Shown here one piece after another: positions 1-5,518 of a stretch of DNA of 6,019 nt. Source of the stretch: Pseudomonadota bacterium (GTDB taxonomy: Bacteria; Desulfobacterota; Desulfobacteria; Desulfobacterales; Desulfobacteraceae). Each line of letters begins with the position of its first letter. The first letter of the stretch is position 1. The notes below the pieces were generated by a model. The model ran no database searches. It was not told where the DNA came from and saw only the letters and a program-made list of their open reading frames with translations. The position numbers were made by a program, and so were the translations under genes. The DNA is taken from NCBI GenBank assembly GCA_018816605.1, contig JAHIVS010000276.1, forward strand, positions 1 through 6,019. The letters run 5' to 3'.

Positions 1-2607
1 ATGACCTATAAAACAGATGAAATTTGGGAAGACAAATGGGTAAATACCACCTGTGGCGTATGCTATTGCGGTTGTGCCGCAAAGGTGCGGGTGGTGAACG
101 GTGTGCCGGTAAAGGTGGAAGGAATCGCAGAAAGCACAATGGGAGGGGATGGGGCAGGCCTTTGCGGCAAGGGCACTGCCGGGCTCATGTATTACCATGA
201 TCCCAACCGGATCAAAAAACCCTTGTTGAGAACCAACCCTGAAAAAGGAATCGGGGTGGACCCCAAATGGAAAGAGATAGAATGGGATGAGGCACTTGAG
301 ATCATTTCCACCAAGATGAAGAAAATCATGGAAGATGATCCCAATAAAATATTGTTCACCAACCAGACCATGAGGGCCAGTGACGGCCCCCACAACCATC
401 CCTATTTTTATGCCCAGGCATTCGGGGTGAAAAACAACGGGAATTTTATCATCGGCGGCGGCAGTCTTCATTGCGGAAATGCCTGCCATATGCTGGGCGG
501 TCTGATCCACGGGGCCTGGTCCATCGCTCCGGACTGGCGCTACACCAAATATGTGTTGAAATGGGGTTCCAGCAAGGGGACCGGCTCCGGACACTCGGCC
601 ATGACCAATGCAAGGCTTCGGGCCGATGCCATCCGCCGTGGCATCAAGGAAGTTGTATTTGATCCCATGGGCAATTTTGCCGGGGGCAAGGCAACCGAAT
701 GGGTGGCCATCCTGCCGGGGACCGATACGGCTGTCGGTCTTGCCATTGCCAATTATATCGTGAACACCCGGGGGGAGATGGACATTCTATACCTTAAAGC
801 CAAAACCAATTTCCCCTACCTGATTAAAGATGACGGTACCTATATGCGTCATGCGGACAGCCAAAAGCCCCTCATCTTTGACAGCCGGGAAGGCAAAATC
901 AAGGAATATGACGACAAGACCCTTGCCTGGGAAGATTGTGCCCTTGACGGGGAATATGAATATAACGGAGAACGGGTCGTTCCCTGTTTTGTGCCGTTTA
1001 AAGAGCATTTAAAACAATATACCCCGGAATGGGCCTCCAAGATATCAACCGTTCCCATTGGAACGATTCTGCAGGTGGCAAAGGCCTGGGTGGACAATGC
1101 CCAGATCGGGTCGACCATCACCCTTGAAGGCAAGACCTTTCCCTACCGGCCCGTATCTTCGGTGACCTTCCGCGGCTCCCAGGGACACTCCAACGGGATT
1201 CATCAGGTGGCGGCCATCGATCTGATGAGTCAGCTGGTGGGGGCCGAAGACGTACCCGGGGGAACCCTGGGATGGCCTGCCATCCGACGGGCATATCCGG
1301 GCGGAAACTATGAGCAGACCTGCACCGTGGGCACGGACGGGGTTATTGTTCCCTCGGTTTTCTACTCCCATGATCCCTGGCCGGTCCATGCCCCCAGCCT
1401 TCCGGCCACCAACATGGGGTGCGTGGATGTATGGACCCATTGTACCCTATCCCATATTCCCTATACCGATGAAGTGGAATACATCCATGAAAAATTCGGC
1501 ATGAAGTCCAAACCGGAAATGATTTTCGGCATTGCCGCCAATTTTGTGATATCCAATTCCGACTGGGATGTGGCGGTTCGAAACTTCAAGGATTGTTTTG
1601 TGGTCCAGATGGATCTGTGGGTCAATGAAACAGACCAGGCCATTGGCGATATCATTCTGCCGGACGTGTCCTATCTTGAAAAAGACTGCTGGTCTTCGGA
1701 AATTGATGCATTCTTCTTTTCAGGATCTCCCTCCCATGAAGACTGGTACGTGCACCTGCAGCAGCCGGTTGCCAAACCGGTGGGCGAATCGCGCTTTTTC
1801 ATGGATGTCTATATTGATGTGGCCAATCGGGTGGGGGTTCTGGACAAGTTTAACCAGAAGCTCAACGATTACTATGGGGTGAAAGATCCGGAACTTCAGA
1901 TCAAGCCCGGAGAGGTCCTCACCTGGAAACAGATCGGAGAAAGGTTCCTCAAATGGGTCTATGGCAAGGACCATGACAAAATCCAGAAGCAGGGGTATGC
2001 CACATGGAACAAAGCCATTGAGGATGTCTACTGGCGATGGGACATTGATTCCAGGTGTCCGGTTTACATGGAATACCTCCTCCATGACAGACGCGCCATG
2101 GAAAAAATATTTGAACAGACCGGGTTTGATCTGGAAATGGATATGGACCAGTATACGCCCCTTCCAACCTGGTTCTGGCCTGAATCCCATAAGGATCTGG
2201 ATGCTGAATTTGACCTGCTGGCCTTTTCCTACAGGGATATTTTGCACACCAACAACACCACCTTCCAGAATCCTTACGTGGATGAAGTTTCCAAAATGTG
2301 TCCCTATACCTTTACCATCACCTTGAATTCATCCCTTGCACGGGACAAGGGGATGAAGGACGGGGACATCATCTGGATTGAAACCAAAGCCGGGGTCAAG
2401 GAAAGCGGGATTGTGAAAACCATGGAGGCCCAGAGCCCGAAAGTGATCGGTATTGCAGGTCAGGGCGGCCTGTGGGCCGACGGACGTCCCATTGCCAAAG
2501 GCAAGGGGGCCAACTTCTGCAAGCTGCTGCCGTCCAAATTGAAATATTTTGATCCAGTCGCCGGTAACATGGAAACCGCTGTTGCCGTGAAAATTTATAA
2601 GGACTAA
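1..2607 (+). CDS. Molybdopterin-dependent oxidoreductase catalytic subunit (PsrA/PhsA-like, CISM family)
   Basis: This is a large catalytic subunit of the complex iron-sulfur molybdoenzyme family, expected to carry Mo- or W-bisPGD and one [4Fe-4S] cluster and to exchange electrons with the NrfD-type subunit encoded next. Seen: an N-terminal cluster motif C18-x2-C21-x3-C25-x29-C55, with an extra C23 inside it. The molybdopterin domain covers roughly residues 65-600. A GGGSLHCGNACHM segment at 152-164 offers C158 (or C162) as candidate metal ligand. Near residues 545-565 is the family-typical stretch NETDQAIGDIILPDVSYLEK. A C-terminal molydopterin dinucleotide-binding domain covers about 750-868. 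Length (868 aa) fits the family. No twin-arginine signal is visible in the 17 residues before C18, so either the enzyme faces the cytoplasm or the true start lies upstream; the window opens exactly on this ATG. The substrate cannot be read from sequence. Polysulfide, thiosulfate or another oxyanion/organic substrate are all possible. Family very sure, function unknown. Confidence 0.93.
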   Translation: MTYKTDEIWEDKWVNTTCGVCYCGCAAKVRVVNGVPVKVEGIAESTMGGDGAGLCGKGTAGLMYYHDPNRIKKPLLRTNPEKGIGVDPKWKEIEWDEALEIISTKMKKIMEDDPNKILFTNQTMRASDGPHNHPYFYAQAFGVKNNGNFIIGGGSLHCGNACHMLGGLIHGAWSIAPDWRYTKYVLKWGSSKGTGSGHSAMTNARLRADAIRRGIKEVVFDPMGNFAGGKATEWVAILPGTDTAVGLAIANYIVNTRGEMDILYLKAKTNFPYLIKDDGTYMRHADSQKPLIFDSREGKIKEYDDKTLAWEDCALDGEYEYNGERVVPCFVPFKEHLKQYTPEWASKISTVPIGTILQVAKAWVDNAQIGSTITLEGKTFPYRPVSSVTFRGSQGHSNGIHQVAAIDLMSQLVGAEDVPGGTLGWPAIRRAYPGGNYEQTCTVGTDGVIVPSVFYSHDPWPVHAPSLPATNMGCVDVWTHCTLSHIPYTDEVEYIHEKFGMKSKPEMIFGIAANFVISNSDWDVAVRNFKDCFVVQMDLWVNETDQAIGDIILPDVSYLEKDCWSSEIDAFFFSGSPSHEDWYVHLQQPVAKPVGESRFFMDVYIDVANRVGVLDKFNQKLNDYYGVKDPELQIKPGEVLTWKQIGERFLKWVYGKDHDKIQKQGYATWNKAIEDVYWRWDIDSRCPVYMEYLLHDRRAMEKIFEQTGFDLEMDMDQYTPLPTWFWPESHKDLDAEFDLLAFSYRDILHTNNTTFQNPYVDEVSKMCPYTFTITLNSSLARDKGMKDGDIIWIETKAGVKESGIVKTMEAQSPKVIGIAGQGGLWADGRPIAKGKGANFCKLLPSKLKYFDPVAGNMETAVAVKIYKD

Positions 2608-2613
2608 AGGAGG
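2608..2613 (+). promoter_or_regulatory. Shine-Dalgarno AGGAGG that decides the NrfD start
   Basis: A perfect AGGAGG begins one base after the stop codon of the molybdoenzyme gene. Two in-frame ATGs follow, at 2616 (2 nt away) and 2622 (8 nt away). Only the second has normal spacing, so the protein should begin MSDKIHEL at 2622, not MIMSDK at 2616. Confidence 0.85.
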
Positions 2614-2621
2614 AAATGATA

Positions 2622-3527
2622 ATGAGCGATAAAATTCACGAACTTGAACAAACCATGTTTCCTCCCGACGGCACCGGCCTAAAACCCTATGAGTGGATGG
2701 TAAAGGCGACGCCCCAGCAGCAGTGGATTGACGACAAGGGCCTGTTTTTGTGGCTGGCCTTCTTTTTTTCCGAAATCGGGGCGGGTCTGTATTTCGTCTC
2801 CCTGTTTTATGAATACCGTGCCGGAATTGTCCTGGGATGGCTGATCACCCTTATCCTGGGCGGCCTGATCCATGTCCTGTACCTTGGCAACCCCCTGCGG
2901 GCCTGGCGGATGATCATGAAACCCAACACCTCGGAATTGTCCAGGGGGATCTGGATCATCGGTGTTTTTGCAGTCCTGGGATTTCTTCAGATGATTACCT
3001 CCGGGGGATTTAATATGGTCTTTAATGGTATCATGGGCATTTTATGCCTGCTGATCATTTCCCACGGATTTGCCACCATGAACGTGATTCGGGCCCTTCC
3101 CGCCTGGAGTTCCACCATGGTGCTGCCCCTTTCCCTGATATCCGGAATCTGGGTGGGCAGTCAGCTGCTCCAGATCATGTTTGTCCTGGGCGGCAGCAGT
3201 GCCCTGGCATCTGCCATGGAAGTTTGGGCAGAAGCGTTTTTCTTTATTTACCTGCTCTGTATCTTTCTTTATGTATGGGGAACCTTTCATTCCGATGAAA
3301 CAGGGAAGGCTTCCATCGTGACCCAGCTCAAGGGGAAATTGTCAAAAATTTTCTACATCGGGGTCTGCGGATTGGGCCTTGTCCTGCCGGGAGTGCTGAC
3401 CCTGATCATGTGGGGGGGGGATACCCATGGCTTTTTGATCTTTTTAAGATTGGTTTTCGTACTGGCCGGGGATCTGGCCATCCGGTACACCATCATGAAA
3501 AGTGCTGTGTACAAACCATTGATTTAA
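2622..3527 (+). CDS. NrfD/PsrC-type integral membrane subunit (quinone-interacting)
   Basis: This 301-residue membrane protein belongs to the NrfD/PsrC/DmsC superfamily, which binds menaquinone and passes electrons to or from a peripheral molybdoenzyme or cytochrome module. Seen: a polar N-terminus of about 40 residues, then eight hydrophobic segments at roughly 41-62, 67-89, 109-128, 133-155, 165-190, 201-221, 243-265 and 268-289. The loop after helix 2, GNPLRAWRMIMKPNTSELSR (89-108), matches the conserved NrfD pattern of R-x-W-R followed by P-x-x-S and R-G. The C-terminal RYTIMKSAVYKPL is also typical. It lies 14 nt after the molybdoenzyme gene with a perfect ribosome binding site, so the two are surely co-transcribed. 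The codons for helix 7's end (W-G-G-D, 264-267) contain a run of nine G. Eight helices fit the PsrC/NrfD core rather than longer HybB-like forms. Which substrate the complex handles is not evident. Confidence 0.93.
   Translation: MSDKIHELEQTMFPPDGTGLKPYEWMVKATPQQQWIDDKGLFLWLAFFFSEIGAGLYFVSLFYEYRAGIVLGWLITLILGGLIHVLYLGNPLRAWRMIMKPNTSELSRGIWIIGVFAVLGFLQMITSGGFNMVFNGIMGILCLLIISHGFATMNVIRALPAWSSTMVLPLSLISGIWVGSQLLQIMFVLGGSSALASAMEVWAEAFFFIYLLCIFLYVWGTFHSDETGKASIVTQLKGKLSKIFYIGVCGLGLVLPGVLTLIMWGGDTHGFLIFLRLVFVLAGDLAIRYTIMKSAVYKPLI
3412..3420 (+). repeat. G9 homopolymer tract inside the NrfD gene
   Basis: Nine consecutive G bases lie between the codons for M263 and D267 of the NrfD-type subunit. 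Such tracts are prone to slippage and to sequencing miscounts. The observed G9 keeps the frame open and yields a normal C-terminus. Losing one G reaches TGA at 3436-3438 and removes the last helix. Gaining one G replaces the tail and reads on to about 3634. Confidence 0.9.
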
Positions 3528-3541
3528 AAAATCAAACAAAT

Positions 3542-3590
3542 CCAAAGCAAGCAGGAACGGTTTCTTTTCTTTCCTGCTTGCTTTGGTTTC
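3542..3590 (+). terminator. Inverted repeat terminator after the respiratory genes
   Basis: A perfect 16-bp stem is formed by CCAAAGCAAGCAGGAA (3542-3557) and TTCCTGCTTGCTTTGG (3571-3586), with a 13-nt pyrimidine-rich loop. It starts 15 nt after the NrfD stop codon. The following bases (TTTCAGATTTATTT) are T-rich but interrupted, so termination may be less than complete. On the opposite strand the stem is followed by an A/T-rich stretch, which could let it act in both directions, although no gene on the - strand is seen to need it. Confidence 0.8.
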
Positions 3591-3605
3591 AGATTTATTT
3601 CATAG

Positions 3606-3635
3606 TGAACAAAAGATACAATCTGGCTATATAAT
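3606..3635 (+). promoter_or_regulatory. Candidate distal promoter with perfect -10
   Basis: TATAAT at 3630-3635 is a perfect sigma70 -10 element. TGAACA at 3606-3611 (4 of 6 to TTGACA) stands 18 nt upstream. Transcription would begin near 3642 and give a leader of about 130 nt before the small DUF2080-like gene. The region is A/T-rich, so a chance match is possible. Confidence 0.4.
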
Positions 3636-3713
3636 AGAGATGAAAGGGGCCTGTTCCCGGAGGCAGTATCCACTATTCTCCTGGTAAATATCGCGTGCTT
3701 TATACAAAAGAAA

Positions 3714-3742
3714 TTGACTCTTTGCAAGAAAAGCGGTAAAAA
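3714..3742 (+). promoter_or_regulatory. Candidate proximal promoter of the DUF2080-GNAT unit
   Basis: TTGACT (3714-3719) and TAAAAA (3737-3742) are separated by 17 nt, matching sigma70 consensus at 5 of 6 and 4 of 6 positions. The start of transcription would fall near 3749, about 23 nt before the ATG at 3772, and would leave the TAGGA ribosome binding site at 3761-3765 intact. The 244-nt gap between 3527 and 3772 otherwise holds only the terminator and the distal promoter candidate. Confidence 0.45.
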
Positions 3743-3771
3743 AGAATCTTTTTGTAAAAATAGGATGTTAT

Positions 3772-3957
3772 ATGGCAGATATTGATAAAAAAGACAAACC
3801 TTCGGATAAAAAACCTGCTCCCCAGGCCAAGGTGAAATTTGAGGTCTATGGCGAGGAAATGATCGAAAAAGAGGTCAAGTCCTCAGGCAACAGCGGCAGG
3901 ATTTATCTTCCCCCCAACTGGGTTGGGCACACGGTAAAAATTATTAAAGTAGAATAA
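3772..3957 (+). CDS. DUF2080-like small protein with AbrB-like C-terminal half
   Basis: A 61-residue protein. Residues 1-20 are a lysine- and proline-rich, probably disordered tail. Residues 21-61 read VKFEVYGEEMIEKEVKSSGN followed by SGRIYLPPNWVGHTVKIIKV. I recognise this as the DUF2080 pattern, often annotated as transposon-encoded or transposase-associated. The N-S-G-R-x-Y-L-P-x-x-W-x-G-x-x-V-x-x-x-x-V stretch resembles AbrB/MazE-type swapped-hairpin DNA-binding domains. The start is supported by TAGGA (3761-3765) 6 nt upstream. The stop is 2 nt before a GNAT gene, so the two are probably translated together. No transposase or terminal repeats are seen nearby. A transcriptional autoregulator or antitoxin-like partner role is an inference from fold and position; the family itself has no firmly known function. 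Confidence 0.8.
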   Translation: MADIDKKDKPSDKKPAPQAKVKFEVYGEEMIEKEVKSSGNSGRIYLPPNWVGHTVKIIKVE

Positions 3958-3959
3958 GA

Positions 3960-4412
3960 ATGGAGAATCCTGTGGAAGAAAGCATCGTCATAAGGGAAAT
4001 CAGGCTGGAAGATACACAAGCCATTCAGGATATACGACTTGCCATTTCAGAAGAAGATTCACAAGTTGATTTCCATAAACTTGTCGAACAATATGTTTCC
4101 GGCAGGAATGCCAGGACAAGCCTGGTGGCAGAGGTTAACGGCAAGGTGGCCGGTTATATGATATCCACCACCCTCTATGCCGGGTTCGGTATCCGGAAAA
4201 GTGCATGGATTGTATCCTTTGGTGTCCATCCTGACCATATGGGCCAGGGTCTCGGACTGAAGCTTGCCAATAGAATCTGCGATATCTATAAGGCAAAAGG
4301 GGTCACTTCCATCTATTCTTCCGTGATGTGGGATTCCATTGATGTTCTTTCCTTTTTTAAAAAGCTCGGGTTTACCCGCAGTGAGTTTATCAACTTGAAA
4401 AAAGATCTTTAG
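3960..4412 (+). CDS. GNAT family N-acetyltransferase
   Basis: A single-domain, 150-residue GCN5-related N-acetyltransferase, expected to move an acetyl group from acetyl-CoA to an amine on a protein, tRNA-bound amino acid or small molecule. Seen: the N-terminal IVIREIRLEDTQAIQDIRLA (9-28) is the usual beta1-alpha1 entry. Motif A is WIVSFGVHPDHMGQGLGLKL (83-102), containing the pyrophosphate loop H-M-G-Q-G-L-G. Motif B includes SIDVLSFFKKLGFTRSEF (126-143), with the F-F-K-K-L-G-F signature. It starts 2 nt after the DUF2080-like gene without a clear Shine-Dalgarno, which points to translational coupling. A strong terminator follows. RimI-like protein acetylation, small-molecule modification and GNAT-toxin activity are all open; size is slightly below typical AtaT/TacT toxins. 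The fold call is firm, the substrate unknown. Confidence 0.9.
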   Translation: MENPVEESIVIREIRLEDTQAIQDIRLAISEEDSQVDFHKLVEQYVSGRNARTSLVAEVNGKVAGYMISTTLYAGFGIRKSAWIVSFGVHPDHMGQGLGLKLANRICDIYKAKGVTSIYSSVMWDSIDVLSFFKKLGFTRSEFINLKKDL

Positions 4413-4444
4413 TCCGGGTGGCAGAGGGAATCCGGCTTGCTTTG

Positions 4445-4486
4445 AAAATGTCCGCTGGATATGAATCCCACGGACATTTTTGTTTT
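4445..4486 (+). terminator. Intrinsic terminator after the GNAT gene
   Basis: AAAATGTCCG (4445-4454) pairs perfectly with CGGACATTTT (4471-4480). Inside the loop GGAT (4457-4460) can pair with ATCC (4465-4468), extending the hairpin. A T-rich tail (TTTTTGTTTT) follows directly. It ends the DUF2080-GNAT unit 33 nt after its stop and separates it from the transporter gene. Confidence 0.88.
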
Positions 4487-4515
4487 GAAACCGACACATT
4501 ATACTTTGGGCAAAT

Positions 4516-5445
4516 ATGATTCGCTTAATGACAATCGGTTTGATCTCCGGGGGCTTTTTCAGTGCCACATTTGTCCTGAACCGGATTATGAGCCTTTCGG
4601 GGGGGCACTGGTTCTGGTCGGCCGCCCTGCGTTATGGTTATATGCTGGTTTTTCTGGGAGCAGGGATTGCCCTCTTCAGGGGCTGGCCCTTTTTTAAATC
4701 GGTATTGATAGAGCTGTGGCGGCACCTGCTTTTCTGGATCATTTCCGGCAGTGTCGGTTTCGGGGCGTTTTACGCATTGATCTGCTTTAGCGCAGACCAT
4801 TCTCCCGGCTGGGTGGTTGCCACCACCTGGCAGTTGACCATTCTTTCCTCCCTGTTTGTCCTCATGGGCTTTGGCAGACGATTCCCCAAAAGGATCTGGG
4901 CCTGGGCCCTGGTGGTTTTTACCGGTGTGTGCCTGGTGAATGTGAGCCATTTTGAAATTACCACCCTCAAGCCGATTCTGATGGGGGCTGTCCCGGTTAT
5001 TGGCGCCGCTTTCTGCTATCCTTTGGGCAATCAATTGGTATGGGAGGCAAAAACCGGCAGAAGGGGGGTGCCCAAAATCGAGGGCTTTGTGCTTGACAAT
5101 GCCTTTGCAAAGGTGTTCCTTTTGTCCGCAGGCTCCATCCCGTTCTGGGGGATACTCTATCTGGGAATAGCCCCTGGACCTCCGTCTTCAGGGCAATGGG
5201 TGAATACGGCCCTTGTGGCGCTATTGTCCGGAGTGGTTGCAACCAGCCTTTTTCTATATGCCAGGGGATGTGCGGATACGCCGGTAAAACTTGCAGCCGT
5301 GGATGCCACCCAATGCAGCGAAGTGGTGTTTGCCCTTGCCGGGGAGATTTTTTTCCTGGGGGCAGGGCTCCCCAATTTTATGGGCATGTCCGGCATTGTT
5401 ATCACGGGCCTGGGGCTGGCCGCCTTTGCCAGGTCTTCTGCATGA
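4516..5445 (+). CDS. DMT-superfamily transporter, multidrug resistance efflux type
   Basis: A 309-residue inner-membrane protein of the drug/metabolite transporter superfamily, closest in my recognition to the 'multidrug resistance efflux transporter' family (PF13536). Seen: ten hydrophobic segments at about 4-22, 33-55, 70-92, 98-118, 126-144, 153-172, 196-216, 229-248, 265-283 and 288-306. Family-typical stretches are TFVLNRIMSLSGGHWFWSAA (18-37), PGWVVATTWQLTI (97-109), CYPLGNQLVWEA (167-178) and KLAAVDATQCSEVVFALAGE (258-277). The two halves show the usual internal duplication. The substrate is unknown. Start choice is moderate: no good Shine-Dalgarno precedes ATG 4516 (only GGG at 4508-4510), and another in-frame ATG lies at 4528. 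TATACT at 4500-4505 could be a -10 element, which would give a very short leader. The strong terminator upstream implies its own promoter. Confidence 0.9.
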   Translation: MIRLMTIGLISGGFFSATFVLNRIMSLSGGHWFWSAALRYGYMLVFLGAGIALFRGWPFFKSVLIELWRHLLFWIISGSVGFGAFYALICFSADHSPGWVVATTWQLTILSSLFVLMGFGRRFPKRIWAWALVVFTGVCLVNVSHFEITTLKPILMGAVPVIGAAFCYPLGNQLVWEAKTGRRGVPKIEGFVLDNAFAKVFLLSAGSIPFWGILYLGIAPGPPSSGQWVNTALVALLSGVVATSLFLYARGCADTPVKLAAVDATQCSEVVFALAGEIFFLGAGLPNFMGMSGIVITGLGLAAFARSSA

Positions 5446-5449
5446 TCCC

Positions 5450-5478
5450 TTGACAGTGCTTTCCTTTTTTGCGATAAA
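5450..5478 (+). promoter_or_regulatory. Sigma70-type promoter for the ParA/MinD-like gene
   Basis: A perfect -35 element TTGACA (5450-5455) is separated by 17 nt from GATAAA (5473-5478, 4 of 6 to TATAAT). It sits just after the transporter stop codon. Transcription would start near 5485, giving a leader of about 30 nt before the proposed start codon at 5516. This argues against translation starting at the in-frame TTG 5450 or GTG 5456, which lie inside the -35 and spacer. Confidence 0.65.
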
Positions 5479-5503
5479 TCAGGCATACCCGGACAATTCA
5501 ACA

Positions 5504-5518
5504 AAGGAACGGCCCATA
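5504..5518 (+). promoter_or_regulatory. Ribosome binding site with ATA start codon
   Basis: AAGGA at 5504-5508 is followed after 7 nt by ATA at 5516-5518, exactly where the ParA/MinD-like reading frame should begin. The next in-frame ATG, at 5573, lies after the P-loop lysine and cannot be the start. No in-frame ATG is found upstream as far as about 5375. Confidence 0.6.

Noticed and set aside
1045..1440. Long opposite-strand frames inside the molybdoenzyme gene (also 1720-2247) and inside the transporter and ATPase genes
   Set aside because: They are shadows of well-supported genes, lack ribosome binding sites and show low-complexity, domain-free translations.
2616..2621. ATG at 2616 as start of the NrfD gene
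   Set aside because: It lies only 2 nt from AGGAGG; ATG 2622 has 8-nt spacing and gives a normal N-terminus.
3640..3687. Short leader frame of 15 codons (MKGACSRRQYPLFSW) after the TATAAT
   Set aside because: It would begin at or before the predicted transcript start with no Shine-Dalgarno, and no attenuator-like paired stems follow.
3524..3727. Opposite-strand reading frame of 67 codons across the intergenic gap
   Set aside because: It starts on TTG without a ribosome binding site, is partly encoded by the terminator stem, and ends within the NrfD stop codon. It has no recognisable domain.
3576..4444. 10-nt direct repeat GCTTGCTTTG at 3576-3585 and 4435-4444 flanking the DUF2080-GNAT unit
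   Set aside because: It looked like a possible target duplication, but exact 10-mers are expected to recur by chance several times in a window of this size, and one copy is part of a terminator stem. No terminal inverted repeats or transposase accompany it.
4599..4605. G7 run in the transporter gene
   Set aside because: It is shorter than tracts usually linked to phase variation and explained by the conserved S-G-G-H coding.
4461..4697. 78-codon frame starting inside the GNAT terminator and overlapping the transporter start
   Set aside because: It begins inside the hairpin loop, has no ribosome binding site, and overlaps the clear transporter frame.
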